Source: Fasciolopsis buskii
Lineage: Eukaryota > Platyhelminthes > Trematoda > Plagiorchiida > Fasciolidae
Direction of reading: 5' to 3'
Length of the DNA stretch: 64,000 bases
NCBI GenBank assembly: GCA_008360955.1
Contig: LUCM01010003.1
Coordinates: 118,493-182,492, forward strand
A model generated the notes under the pieces. It had not been told where the DNA came from and ran no database searches. It worked only from the letters and a program-made list of their open reading frames with translations. The position numbers and the translations under genes are program-made. Shown piece after piece: positions 51,940 through 64,000 of the stretch (positions are counted from its first letter, which is position 1; every line of letters starts with the position of its first letter).

Positions 51940-54900
51940 ACCAATTCATTTAGCTCTGGAAGCATTGAGTTGCTTAGATTGGACAGAGTTCTTTCTTGGC
52001 CATTGAATCAAGCAGTAGATCTCGTCTACCGACTGAAAAACATTTGACTTTGGAAGTCGGATACAATTTCACCAATGATTTTAGGTTTTGGTTATACTGA
52101 GTGCAAATTAATGCGCTTGTCGAAAGTCTTGGTAAATGTCTCAGACTGTAGAGATTAACATCTGCGGCCGACAAGAGAAATGAGTGATGCGACCAGGGGT
52201 GCAGAAGTCTACCAAATTAGAAAACCGACTACTACTCCTTTATTTTATTCGCTGTACAGAAGTGACTTAGTGTACGCTTTCTTGGCCAGGGTTCGGTAAA
52301 AGCAATGCTATTTGAGGGGCAATACGAATGTTATCAGTAATATGAATCTCGGTATACTTTCTTCGTTAAAGTTAACAAGTTGTTTACATAAAAGTGACTG
52401 TTCTAGTAGTAGGAGATTACTTGATTTCATGAAATTTGCCATTTTGTGATATTCACCATTTGGAAACCTTAAAAACTGTAGAGGTGATTCATCCATGTTA
52501 AGAATCATGATTAGTGCATATTCACCGCTCCCGAACGGGGACCCGAACATGAGACGGATGTTTTCGGATCGAAACTCTTATCTGTTACTCTACCTGGTAG
52601 GTTCTCGACGGTCTTGCTGTTCCTGACCTATTTAAGTTCTACCAGAAAAACACTATTCAAATAAAAATTCAATTTCAAAAGTGAATAAATCGGAGACAAT
52701 TAATCTCAAGTTATTATAATTTCAAATTCGCCTCTGAGAATTTCTCACGCTACATACAAGAATTCTTTTCTGGTTTTCTTATTTTTATCTTAAACCTACC
52801 TTTTTTTCTCTCTGTATGTCACTTTAGTCCAACAGATATTGACCGGTGCGTGTTGTTGATTCATTCAGTTCACACCTGTTTCATCATTCAGGTTTTCGAG
52901 GTTCATTGTTCGTTCTTTGCAGTTGATTTTTCTTTTCAATTTTCCACCTTTATTGACAGTTAATATGACTGAGCAGGTCTATCCAACATGTTCAAAGTCA
53001 ACGGAAGTATTAATTCTTACCCAAAAAGATTGCGAAACGAGCTATTGTGCTGATATAGTTCAGTTCATTGAATAGCACAACAAAAATTTGAAGAAAGAAC
53101 ATTTAGTTGGGTATTTTTGTTTAATTTCCTGAATGCATTTAAGGATGTCATGCAAGGCCATCTGGAATGAATGACCATAATCTACATAAGAGATTGCATA
53201 ATACAATGTTCTTTTTCCTAAATTCATTATGATATTGCGCTAGATTTCATTGACATTCACAGGTAGAATGCCATTTTTGTCAGGCCCTGGTCTAGCCTAC
53301 CTTATAACCAGCAACATTGTCTGCAGGCCGCACGCAAACCGGAACAACACCAAATTTACAGTTGATAGTTTGAAAAAACTACTACAGTAAAGTAGAACAA
53401 CGAAGGAGCATAGTAATCGAAGTTAAACGCTCCGAAAGTGCATTAGGAAGAGAGATATTTTCTTAAATGACAGATTTAGTTCAGTTTCAATGTCTGTCAT
53501 TCATAAATCTTGCATTAATGAGTTACGGTCTCGGCTGTTACCTAAAGGTACCGAATATTCAGAAGGAAATGAACAAAGAATAGAGGAAAAAAGAAAACGA
53601 AGTAGTAAATGAGAACTCCTATAACCTCTGAATTAGTTGTACGCTACATCTCCGAAACCCCCATAAAAATCCTCACCAGTGTCACAGTTCTCACTGAGGA
53701 ATAGAGCGAATTCCACCCTTATCTCTGTTACGAAACAGAAAAATTGTAAAGGTGGGAAACTTTCATCAGCTACACTTGTACTAGTGGTCACAGATGGAAG
53801 ACACTCATAGACACGAACTAGGTCTCAACCGTCTGTTTACAAGAACCGGAAAAGATGCATGAATTACTTCAACTTATCCTCCAGTGAACGACGGTGCGAA
53901 AGAAATGCGATACTGGCTAACTCAAACAGAACTTTCGGATCAGCAAAGGCACGAATCGTTAGTATGTCTGCCTCAGTGAAAAGAAATGATCGTTGAGCCT
54001 TAAGCAGGTAGGAAACTGGCTTGGTTCTCACGAGCCTACCTGAAGTAAGCCAAAGATAACCGGAGGAGGATGGTCCTCGCGATCAGTCTGGGTGAGATAA
54101 TTACAAAACTAACTTCTCTTTTCTTTCCAATAGAGGGTTTCTTATCTTTTGTTTAATCGATTCAATGGCCTATTCATACCAGTCACTCGGAATGTTGTTT
54201 CCCGGATTGGGGCTTCTGGGTCTCCTGTATGGCGTATTTGTTGTCTGCTTAATTCTGCACCATTGTTCACCCAAGCCATGGGCTACCGATTCACCAGGCC
54301 AACCATTTATCCACTTCTAAAATGACGGTCCCAAATAGGTTTGAAATGCTTTTATTTTTTTGTCCATTGTTAAATCGATACATTATCGAAATAAATTTAT
54401 CAAGTGAAAGTTTAACTGCAACGTGATCGCGAGTTTCCGCTCGCAATGATATCATTCTTCAAATGCAAATCAGTGGTTTTCATTCGACCGCTCTGAAAAT
54501 AAGGAGTATCTCTGTATCTTCTGAATGATTCACCATGCATTGTCAACATCCTAATCGTTATTTGAAAACTACACAGATGTTTCATTTTTGTTAGGAATCA
54601 CCAGTAGTGTATAACCATCGCGCGGGAAAGGGGACGCAAACCCGGAACGAATGATTGTGAATCGAACGCCGCAGCCATTATGCTATAAGGGCGACTTCCC
54701 AACGATTCATCAAAAATCGACATCCCTATTGAAAACCAATTTTGGTCCATTCGGACACCCCCTTGAAAGCAAAATTCAAAATTCGTCGTCAAACCTCTTA
54801 GTTCGTACAACGGTAGACACAGTCTTCATTCATTTTCCTTTAGATCGAATAATTTATCCCCGCGGGTTAAGCCAAACCCCAAAGGGATTCGTAAATTACC

Positions 54901-55460
54901 GAATGAAAGGCGACTGATGAATCAATACACGAGACTTCGCTCAGCTTCCGGAAGGAATATCAGTGATGCGAATTTCGATTCCTTATATTTACCCTGTAAT
55001 TCGTTACTTACTCTGGCTAAACAGAGAAGCAAGTTATTACAGCTTTACTAGAACGCCCGCACCCAAAACTTTTTGCTGTCTCACGTTTTCAAGTCCTGAC
55101 TTGAGAAAGAGGTTTTGCACCCTGATTATAAAACAACCTAGATGCAGTAACCATACTTCAGAAGACACATCGCTGTTTTAACCAGGCTTTCCTTTATCTA
55201 GAGTGCCAGTGTAGAAAACGATCACAAAACCATTCGTTCGGAGAAGGATAGAACACTGTGTCGTACATTTCAGAGTCACAAAACACCTCCGGGAGACTCT
55301 TTTAGAAGACCGCTTATGGTACTGCGTCCCACAATCTTCTGGTTTGTAAAAACAAAGGGAATAGTTAGTCATTTTTTTGAAAATTACCGGCTTGTCGATT
55401 CAACTTACCAAGTAAACGTTGAAGTCGACTAATGTTTGTTTCTGCTCTTCCAAACGTGAC
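51940..55460. other. FHAD1-like intron, mostly unassigned
   Basis: A minus-strand segment at 52540-52600 has a weak B-box-like GTTCGGGTCCC, but no full SINE could be outlined. Open stretches at 54600-54920 on both strands have no recognisable motif. Confidence 0.35.
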
Positions 55461-55464
55461 CAAG

Positions 55465-55636
55465 AATTGCAAACGGAACACAACCAGCTTCAGCATCGTT
55501 TGACTGAGACACAACAAAAATTGATCACCGCCAGACGCACGCCACCACCGCCTCCAACGAACAGTGGAGAACAATCAAAGCGGAATCAGTTGCCCACACA
55601 AAAAGCATACCAACAGGAGAACGTCAATCTGATGGA
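55465..55636 (+). CDS. FHAD1: FHAD1-like exon with proline run (57 codons)
   Basis: Acceptor GACCAAG, phase-1 entry consistent with the previous exon. It encodes LQTEHNQLQHRLTETQQKL, then a TPPPPPTNSGE linker and a Gln/Asn-rich end NVNLME. Donor GTAAGC, leaving in phase 2. The Pro run separates two coiled-coil blocks. Confidence 0.8.
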
Positions 55637-57583
55637 GTAAGCAGTGAATCGTAGTTTAGATGAAAATAGATGAACTTGGCCTAGACCTACAGCGAATTAA
55701 CCAGTAATTTTTGTATCTCAAAGGTTCAAGCTTATTTTTGTCTGTAAAATGCTCGTCACAATTATGAAGCCATGGTGTGTTTGTCCCATGGACTAGATTC
55801 ACCGAGGTTTCGGGGTAAAGTGAGTCGATAAAATATTTAACTATTCAGTTGCTATGTATCGTCATTATTCCTGACAGTAAAGTCAGCATTATGATCACTT
55901 CACCACTAGTTAGTTGTACATGAAGAACTAAAATGTGAGCTGAAGGGAAGCTAAGTTACTTACTGAAAGAATAATTGTGATTGCCTTCGATGGAATCATA
56001 TTGTGATTCTGTTGGAAGAGCGACCAAGGTTGTATACTAGTTAGCCGCTTTCATTTCCCATACAACTTCTGTTTGGATAGATATGAGTTTTATTTACGAA
56101 GTTCGGTAAAAGAAAGCCTATGAAGTGCACAACAGGAATGAAAGGTGATTTCAGTTTTATTTAATTATGGGTGTTGCTTTATCAATTCACGCCGCAAAAT
56201 CTTTACATGTGTTTATTCAAAACTGGAACATTTCGTTCTGTGGAATATTTCGCCCAGGCAGCATAAATGGAGATTTCGCGTAGTGAGATTTATAATCTTG
56301 TGAAATATTGTTGCACTTGGGTATCTTGCCGAGAGAAATCATCAAGGAGTTAGTTGGTGTGTGAACAACTATCGCCCTGCAAAATCAAGTAACGGATGTT
56401 TTGCATGAAACGTTGTAAATCGCTTTGAGCCAATGTGAGCAATTCAGGCAGACCAGTTCCGGTCACCTCGATATATTTGTGCTGATATCGCTGGATAGCT
56501 CACCGGTCAAGCCGATCGTGTCTCAATTCGTAGCTGATGATTCATGGCGAGGATAGAAATGCCATGGTGAGCTTTCGTGGTTAAGCACTGCTGCTGTAGA
56601 ATGATCTAATCTTGGATTTTATTTCTCAAACGGACCGCACAAAAACTAACTGTGCTGGTTGTCGAGATCATCAATTAGGTGTTGTCGGGTGATAGAACAA
56701 TGCTCTTAGGTAACAGGAGGATAAAGAATGAAGAAAATTCGGGAACGGTTTGAAATGAAGAATTTGAAACCACAATGGGACTTGTGATTGCACCGAAATC
56801 TCAGCTAATGAAAGGGATAAGTGGAACTAAATCGTTGAACAATGTCACATTTATGTCAAATTAATTGAAAAGCGGGCACAATTTTTAATCAGAATGCTTT
56901 ACTGGACTTCTAGGTTAAAGGAACAAAGTGAAAAAAGGACATGAGCAAAGCACAGGACCACAGAGGTCTCAGAATCAATATCTAGGCAAAAATGTTGTAA
57001 GTCGAATATTCGCAAACATGACTTCAATCAGAGCGAAACTGTTATAAACGTAATTCAGACGGATAATAAATCACTCAAGTGATCATGAAACAGTAAAATC
57101 TACTTCTGCAACTTAGATCATACCATTACATCCAGTTTTGCACGGTGGTAATTTCAGATATACATAACGTTCATAGAGAATCGCTGACTACAGTTGCTGC
57201 ACATTATACGACATGCACTTTTAGGCCAATATCTGTCTTCCCAGTGGACCCCAGAGGTTCCTAAACAAATTAAAATACAGCTGACTCGTTCCTTAGTCTG
57301 CCAATAAGATAGAAACGATCATGAACAGGCCTATAAGGCTGTATGCATAACTGCAATCTACAAGATGGCTATCGATCTCAGCCGTTGTTCTTGAATCGTA
57401 GCAGTAAAATCGCAGTTCATTATCATTGTTATTGAGCTGCTCAACTTTAAAAGTCACCAACTACGTTTTTTAAAAGGAAAAAATCACTGCCAGGTTCGGA
57501 CCAGTACAGCATTTAAAACCGTTATTCTTACATTAGTGTGATTAGTTTTGTTACTACTCCAAAACATCATTTACTGAAAGCAG

Positions 57584-57622
57584 AAATTGAGACCAAAGAG
57601 AGGTGGTATTCAAAATTGCAAG
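57584..57622 (+). CDS. FHAD1: Weak candidate FHAD1-like mini-exon
   Basis: A 39-nt stretch flanked by GAAAGCAG and GTAATA reads EIETKERWYSKLQ in one frame. It does not fit the phase of the flanking exons, which join directly to each other (55636 to 61477). It is probably not a constitutive exon. Confidence 0.2.
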
Positions 57623-57663
57623 GTAATAAACCGAGATGTTACAAAGAAGATTGAAGATATCGA

Positions 57664-57804
57664 ATATATATATATATATGTGTATATATATGTTCACGTT
57701 TGACAACAAGTACTAGTTTGGATCGAAAAGTCACGATAAATGGATCAGCTCAGTGTACGCCTTCTTAACTCTCTCTCTCTCTGAATATATATATATATAT
57801 ATAT
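57664..57804. repeat. AT and CT microsatellites at a LINE 3' end
   Basis: (AT)n tracts at 57664-57692 and 57785-57804 and a short (CT)n at 57769-57782 abut the 3' UTR side of the minus-strand LINE copy at 57.8-58.9 kb. Confidence 0.8.
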
Positions 57805-58904
57805 GTAAAGGCCTGCAAACAATCAAGGTTCCAAGGCAACTAGATGTGAACAGAACTTTAGGGAAAGGACACAAACAAGAAGGAAAAGTAATAAACAACA
57901 ACGAACCGACGGTTTTTTGTGTTTTCATCATATTCACTTCGTGGCTTTTCGGCTGTTTTCGGGTAATGAATTTTACAGAAAGGTCACACAGCATGTGCGT
58001 CACTGACTTTCGTTCTGAGCCATCTCTTACCGTCTCCACCCAACAACAATGATCATCTCTTGGGGCCCGGCCACGAAAGCGGGACGCACCAACCAAGGCC
58101 AAAGCCGGAGCTAACTTCTTCATACCTCCACGATAAGTCACAGCCTGACCGCCACGTCGCTTCTTCCAGTCTTGCCTCAGGACATGCGAAAAGAGAACGA
58201 ACAGTAGAGGACAGGCAGCCAAACGCAATACGTGTCCAAGCCACCGAAGGCAAATTAGAGCGATTATTTCAATCAGAGGATGGTTGTCTGCACCCAACAC
58301 AAGACAACGCACCTTATCATTGCTCACCCGATTTTACCACCAAACACGAGCAGTGCTTCGAGGACATCGGTGATGGAAAACAGAAGGTCACCAGGCATCT
58401 TCAACACGGATAGGCCAAGTCTTGCAATTGTAAAGAAGAACACTATGAACTGTGGCGGCGTCACAAGTACCGCAGGTTCGCGAAAGCTGTTCTGATTTCA
58501 CAATTCGTGATGAGACCTCCTCTCCAACTCCTCAGTCAGATGTGATCAAGTTCCCGAGGTACTTGAAGCTATTGATTATCTCTAGCCAATCGCCACAAAG
58601 AGTGAGTGCATGTACATGCTCTTGCCACTCGTGAAGAAGTACCTTGCATTTTGAAGGTGCTAAACACATACCGTACCGAAGGACCTCAATCGCCAAGCGG
58701 TCTGACTCGCGTTGAGTCGCCTGTCCATCGTCACTCAGCAACGCGATATAATCGGCATAGTCTAAGTCAAAAGCTCTGTCTCCTGTAAAGAGTTCAACTC
58801 CATCGTCTTAATGACTTGATAAACCGTTCTGTAGAACATCCTCTACGACACAGTTGACAAGAAACGAGGGTATACGGCAGACCTGGCGTACTCCGCTGGG
58901 GACG
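57805..58904 (-). mobile_element. LINE copy, 5'-truncated, near-identical to the 33.7 kb copy
   Basis: The minus strand contains the RT C-terminal half and ORF end. Segment 58078-58904 matches 33711-34537 over 827 bp, with two differences seen by eye and no net length change. Shared damage includes YADY for YADD and the stop after YLGNLITSD. Unlike the 33.7 kb copy, this one keeps the ORF terminus (WVETVRDGSERKSVT) and about 250 bp of 3' UTR before the AT tract. It is truncated at 58904 on its 5' side. Confidence 0.88.
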
Positions 58905-61470
58905 GCGAAAGTTGGTTATAACCCTTAGCCCGACCCTAAGTATGATGATACTCCACTGACCGCAGCTTCTGTCCTAATTACCTATCGCGTCCAACCCTCC
59001 TCTAGGGGCTTCGAGAGCCCCAATCCTGTAAGTTAACTTGACCTATTCGGGATTTGCCACAGGTTAAAACTTTCACATCCTTTTGTCATGTCATCGAGTG
59101 ACTACCTAGATAAGTCTTCCAGTCATTCCCGAATGCAGGCGTTCTGTAGGCGTGCGCAAGGCAAGTAACAACCTGCCTTTTCTACCTCGATTCAGTACCT
59201 GCTCTAAAGACTGAAACTTAGGACACTCACTTTGGCCCAATTTAATGCCAATTCCAAGTGTGGTTATAAGCCGCCATCTCAACAGCGACACTGAACACAG
59301 ATATAGAGAACCGTTTTTATGATACATGGGCCAACCAGGATCATCCCAACTGAGTTTGTTTTTCACTTGCACTAGCGTCATTCCAAGTGATGGATTCAAT
59401 AACCCTTCTGGTTCTGCATGTGCTATGCTCACCAACCGTCCACATATTGTAACATGTCCCGGCTGCTTTGCGCTCCGAACAGTGCTAATTGAACCGTAAG
59501 AACATGGAAACTTTAATGCACTTATGATTGGTTCGAAGGCGATCTAATGAACTAGCGCTTTGCTGTATTGGAAAGAAGTTAGCATTTTAGGAATCGTTCT
59601 CCAGTCTCCAGCCTAGGTAGGTTTATAAAGAAGCTGTTGTTGATCCTGGCGGTTCTGTGTACTTTCACAGTCAATTGCCAGAAACGCAACAAAATCCATG
59701 TAAGTCGTTGTCATTGTTATGAAGACATGTCTGATTGAAATGAACAAATAGAAGGCATAGATTGAGTTCTAAACGTTTTCTTCAGTCTTCTCAATCGCCT
59801 ATGCAAAAGGTGTGTATGTAGATTTAGTTTTCCAGCTGTGAACCGGTCGCCTACAAAAGGGGTCACATAAAAACAAATTCCTATGGAGTTCGAAATATCT
59901 GTAGCACAGACCACGTGGGAAAGAACAAGCAGTTCCTAACGGAGACTCTCAGGACAGAAGAGCATACCGAAAAGTTTATCTATGTTCACAAAGAACGACC
60001 TAAGTCAACTTACTGGAGAAAAAGCAAGCCATAGCTAACTTATCTTTGAAGAGTGATCATCTACTCAACCCAATCACCCAAATCCTTAATTGTACACTAG
60101 GGCGTGCTGCTTATTGACTAAACTGAACATTTCCATACAACCAATTGACATAGGAAAAAGGGCGAGTGCCTCAGTCAACGGACAGAGTAAGCATGCGCAC
60201 AAGTGGTTGGCGAAATAGAAGACTCATCATTCCTTTAAACAGAAAACAAACACGAGAAAACTGGCCTCGTCAATGGCCGAATATCTCGTGACCTTCGGTC
60301 ACCAGATTCACCCCGGCCGTCTTTCAAATGAATCTACGAAAACGTAGCCTGAGACCGTTGCCTATCAGTGAGGCTTTGTCGATCACCAGATTGAAGACCG
60401 CACTATGTATGCAAAAACTGTCGGCGTGCTTGCACTTGTAATAAATAATCGGCTTTCACCAAGCGTTTTCTTGGGCTTCTAGACGACGTTCTATTTTCCA
60501 TTATGTTCCACCTTGCTTCATTTCAAAGTCGATTAGCGTGTTTTGCGTAAGCGGCGGAGTAAATGTTTGTGTTTCCCAGTTTGTGCCTTTTATCCGTTCT
60601 GTTCAAACTGACTATAGGAACTGGCAGCTTCAAATGCGTGTCAGAAAAACAGCTTTTTTGATGGCTCCAGTGATGAGCTGACGTTTCGGTCAAGCCCAGG
60701 AACGAAAAGTTGCCTTACATTCACTCTATTGCGTTAATCTACCGATCCACTCCATAAATTATCCACATTTGATATTCCTCACTATTTGCCAGTTCAGATT
60801 AAGACAACTAAACCTCGTGAGTACGTAGTCTCCTGTGTAGTCGAAGTAGGTGCTGGCTGGCGCGGTTTCGTGCGCAAACCTTCGCAATCAGTGTTTTCAA
60901 AATATTGTTTTGGTTTAACACAATTACTCCTTATTGTTCTCTGCGGCTTTAAGATTAGCACATGAAACTTACAAACGGAACTACTTGGCGCGCTTACTAA
61001 TTCCCAATACCAGTGTTTCGCACTTATTGGACATGTTGTAGTAATCATTCGATTAGTTATTGTTGAAAATTAATCGGTGCCTTAATTCGTCTTGTCAGCT
61101 GCATGCCAAATTACACTGAACTGTGTTTAAGACCCTTAGAAGCCGACGCGGAACAAGATGTTCTCTGAAACGGATCTCGAACTAAACACACAACGAAGGC
61201 ATGCAACGGAAAAACTATGAAGTCGTCGTGTTTATACTCAATACGATCGAAAAACAATATCCACCCATTTGACCTAGCTCAATCTTGGATGGAGTACCCA
61301 TTTCTCCGTTTGGGAACGGTGAAGAGGTTCATTCTGAAGTTTTTAATGCGCATTCGAAGAGTGAAATTCGAACTAGATTACGAAACTGTTATGGAATGCA
61401 CCATTAGAATTCACTCACCTTATACGAACAACCATCGCACCTTATACGCTTCATTTTGTTGCAAAAAACA
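58905..61470. other. FHAD1-like intron, unassigned
   Basis: A palindromic GGTTATAACC sits just outside the LINE edge (58915-58924). A 109-codon minus-strand open frame (59435-59106) has no motif I can name and may belong to an unclassified repeat. Nothing else is recognised. Confidence 0.35.
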
Positions 61471-61476
61471 TTTCAG

Positions 61477-61743
61477 GCCAGAAATTTTTGCACTGAGAGG
61501 CATGTTGCAAGAAAGGGACACAACAATATCTATGTTACGTGCGGACCTAGAAGGAGTCAGGGCACAACTTAGCGATCTAAGAGGAGAACTGACTGAGGCC
61601 CAAAAAGAAGAAATCGAATATGCCATGGATTTTGGGGAAAAAACCCAAGCGGAACTTGCAAGTACTCGTTCTCGATTGGCTCAAATGAATGACATGATGA
61701 CTGGTCTGCGAAATCAGCTGCAGGAGAAGGAGACCGAACTGAG
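61477..61743 (+). CDS. FHAD1: FHAD1-like coiled-coil exon (89 codons)
   Basis: Acceptor ACATTTCAG, donor GTATGC, phase 2 on both sides. Joined to the previous exon it reads NVNLME-PEIFALRGMLQERD, matching the LRxMLxERD-type block of FHAD1. It continues as coiled coil through LSDLRGELTEAQKEEIEYAM to LQEKETEL. Confidence 0.87.
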
Positions 61744-62599
61744 GTATGCGATTTTGTAGGAAATCATGGATACTTGGCGATCTTTAACTTGAAGTTTTAG
61801 TTAAAACGCTTTTGATCTTAATGATGATAACATTTGATCTCAAGTTTAAAAAGATTGGTAAATATATAAATGCGGTGCCAAGTTTTCGGCATGATTATTT
61901 GCACGCCTGTTAAAACCACCCAAAGAATCGATTTCACTATTTCGGTTTTCACAATGAAGTCTTGTTATCTTCGACCACGGTAATATCGTTTAGCAATCAG
62001 TCTGTATAGAATGTGTTTTATGCATCCGAACATGATTATCCGCCGGTTTGGGAGCCATTGAATACAGACATTAATTTGACAAAATAAGGGCACAGTTGGG
62101 CAGGATATCAGTTTGATTTGCTCCTTCATTCCTCATTGCCTTTATCTTCCTTCATAATGAACTGGAGGAAAATGAAGAAATAGTGTTGAGTTGCATACCT
62201 GGTTAGGAGTGAACATGCTTGGCATATTGTCTTAGACTGTGATGATTTTACAGACTAGATGGGGTGTTTGAATCCGATAACCGACAAATAATGTACACTT
62301 TAGATGTGTTCGAAATAAGGTCATTGGCCAGAATAAATGTTTTGTACAAATCAATCAGTGGATTCGAAGCCAGTGGTTGACACAAGGTTAAAATGAAGGG
62401 GGGTTTGACGTCCATAGATATAGACATTTCACTAAAAAGACGGTTGGATTCGTCACGTTCTCGGGAATGCGAGACAATATTTGTCAGATGAAAAATGCGA
62501 CTAACCATTGTGATGAGAGGCCGCTGAGACCACTTCTCGGCTTGTCAGGATACGTGCTAAATAAGGGGCAAGGAAACCCCTGTAAGTACTGCTAATGGC

Positions 62600-62600
62600 G

Positions 62601-62667
<67 letters not shown>

Positions 62668-62960
62668 CCACATTTGTGTCTTATACCTGCTCGAAAACAA
62701 TCCTGGTTGCCAAGGCAACAACATTTAAATAAAATAATACAGAGAACCACGACGAAAGAGAAAGTAGTGAACTGCAAGGAAAGTTTTGTATTTTTACCGT
62801 ACATGTTCTGTGAGTTTTAGCAGATTTGTACCGTTGTTTTTACGGAGCATTAGTTATGAATATGGGCAACATAGTACTCGGGTCACTAATTTCGATTCTG
62901 AGCCGCGTCCCTCAGTTTCTCCGCCCAGCGACTATAGCCGTTTTCGGAAAGAAAGCACCA
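62600..62960 (-). mobile_element. LINE 3' end fragment with long (AT)n tail
   Basis: On the minus strand the ORF end WAEKLRDAAQNRN (about 62920-62880) is followed by a 3' UTR. That UTR shares the stretch near 62694-62720 (CAATCCTGGTTGCCAAGGCAA on plus) with the UTR at 57818-57841 (CAATCAAGGTTCCAAGGCAA). The fragment then runs into the 63-bp (AT)n tract 62604-62666. It is heavily 5' truncated. Confidence 0.65.
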
Positions 62961-63406
62961 ACGGACGCGAACACGGAAGATAATTTCTTCGTATCACAGA
63001 AAGTATAGCAAAACCAGCGCCTGAAAACATGAGAGGTACACTTTGTTAGATTACTATGCAGATGATGAGTGGAATCCGAGTAAGTCCTATGTGTAAGATT
63101 TTCACCTGTAAATGAATGCATAATGATGCAAGTGAAGTAATATACTTTAAGTAAATTCGTTCTAGTGAACTGAAATATAAAATAACCCCAACGTTGCGGA
63201 AAAAGCCTGGGTTTTACTATTTCATGACTAACAGCTCAAGTGAAACAAAGAGGATCGTTGACCAGCGCCCCTGCCACTTTGCACTGTTTATGAAAAATGC
63301 TGGATAGGTGTGTTTCGTCGCTACTTTTGCCGGCAGGTGGTCTGGCCTTGCACTTGGGAACTGGTGACTGACGAATTTGACAACCGTGTCTGCTATCTAT
63401 TGTTAG

Positions 63407-63669
63407 AAATCAGTCAGTTCGTTTGGAGGAACTTCGCTCCGCACTTGAACAGCATGAGAAACGATCTGAACAATTGTCACGTTTGTTGAATCAGGAACGA
63501 GAATCCCACAAACGAGACCAAGATCAACTAAATAATACATCCAAGCTGACAGAAGAATTGGCTGCTGTTGGTGGTGAATGTCGCGGGGAGCGGCATCTGG
63601 AAATAATTGAGAAACAGCGAGAGGCACTGAGTCAGATGCGGCAAAGAATGCGAGAACAAACTTTTGTCG
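63407..63669 (+). CDS. FHAD1: FHAD1-like coiled-coil exon (87 codons)
   Basis: Acceptor TATTGTTAG, phase-2 entry; leaves in phase 1 at GTCG before GTAAGA. It encodes NQSVRLEELRSALEQHEKR and a long charged coil, then HLEIIEKQREALSQMRQRM, closely resembling the HLxVIEKQREAL segment near the C-terminus of FHAD1. Few exons should remain beyond the window. Confidence 0.87.
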
Positions 63670-63968
63670 GTAAGAATTTTTTTCTCATTTGATTCACCAG
63701 ATCATCTAAGTCTTTCGGGGGGAAATAACTACATACTTTGCGTTAGAGACGAATATGGGAAACTTGCTGAAAGGGTTGTGCAATATATAAAATGTTTGAA
63801 ACGATAAGAATAATGAACATGCTTCAAATTACACGTAATTAACAGCATTATCCACAGAAGAAAAGGCGGAATGAACACAGCGAAAGATCAGCTGGAACGT
63901 TGGCATCAATGAATCCAACTACGCGAGGTTAAGTGCTAAGCGGTGATAAGCGAGTTGATGATCAACCT

Positions 63969-63970
<2 letters not shown>

Positions 63971-64000
<30 letters not shown>
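63971..64000. repeat. AT microsatellite at window edge
   Basis: (AT)n tract continuing out of the window. Confidence 0.9.

Larger units (their letters stand above)
19846..64000 (+). other. FHAD1: FHAD1-like gene (FHA domain plus coiled coils), 3' end outside window
   Basis: A single plus-strand gene is inferred from an N-terminal FHA domain followed by many coiled-coil exons in the order expected of forkhead-associated domain containing protein 1. FHA domains bind phosphothreonine peptides; the long coiled coil suggests a scaffold. In the first three exons the FHA landmarks are clear: LTTIGQSGCDIVIN (the first strand with its Gly-x-x-x-Cys/Ser-Asp pattern), VDQQHAVIE (the conserved His loop), DLSTKN/GTFVNN (the NGTFVN turn) and LKTGDQLRFG. 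The coiled-coil exons at 25681-63669 have matching GT-AG signals and compatible phases, with total coding sequence seen of about 2.9 kb. The connection between 20516 and 25681 is unresolved. The gene spans over 44 kb because its introns hold LINEs, SINEs and microsatellites. A stand-alone short FHA protein plus a separate coiled-coil gene is the alternative. Confidence 0.75.

Noticed and set aside
52508..52610. tRNA-like A/B boxes on the minus strand
   Set aside because: The B box is imperfect and no cloverleaf or acceptor stem could be drawn.
56535..56580. CTGATGA followed by GAAA, hammerhead-like spacing
   Set aside because: The segment between them cannot form a stem II and no suitable cleavage site or stem I is present.
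33711..58904. Integration of an extrachromosomal circle at the 827-bp LINE repeat
   Set aside because: The shared segment is simply where a 3'-truncated and a 5'-truncated copy overlap, and the exons between the copies are collinear with the rest of the gene.

Overview
This is a eukaryotic window: long introns, GT-AG splice signals and dense decayed retrotransposons. It most likely comes from a digenean trematode (flatworm). Three things point there: the non-LTR retrotransposon ORFs are of the trematode type, the FHA-coding start of the main gene has four 38-45 nt introns as in flukes, and LINE 3' ends run into short simple repeats. I cannot place family or species from sequence alone.

Layout. 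1-5.7 kb: no gene recognised. 5.76-8.13 kb (minus): an intronless, multiply frameshifted DDX3/PL10-type DEAD-box helicase retrocopy (pseudogene). 10.7-16.4 kb: a retroelement graveyard. It holds a perfect 428-bp inverted repeat (10755-11182 and 13452-13879), a CR1/jockey-like reverse transcriptase remnant between the arms, and a decayed Ty3/gypsy pol on the minus strand. 16.5-18.9 kb: a few unassigned coding-looking fragments.

19.85 kb to the right edge (plus): one very large gene resembling FHAD1 (forkhead-associated domain containing protein 1). Four small exons and the start of a fifth encode an N-terminal FHA domain. Coiled-coil exons are then scattered over about 38 kb. Twelve coiled-coil exons were assembled by hand with mutually compatible splice phases. 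The join between the FHA part and the coiled-coil part (20.5-25.7 kb) is unresolved. The gene leaves the window after 63669.

The giant introns are filled with LINE fragments on both strands (22.3-23.2, 24.2-25.0, 27.7-29.2, 33.7-37.0, 39.0-41.4, 57.8-58.9 and 62.6-62.95 kb), tRNA-derived SINE-like units (33.2 and 51.6 kb) and AT microsatellites.

The most interesting item is at 40.33-40.57 kb. It is an inverted repeat around an (AT)n core whose left arm carries a complete-looking type I hammerhead ribozyme. The right arm carries a one-base-altered core in the opposite orientation, and a related decayed copy lies at 25.4 kb. This resembles the ribozyme-bearing terminal repeats described for Penelope-like retroelements and other hammerhead retroelements, but no reverse transcriptase of that class is visible here. 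All calls come from reading the sequence by eye; no database search was possible.
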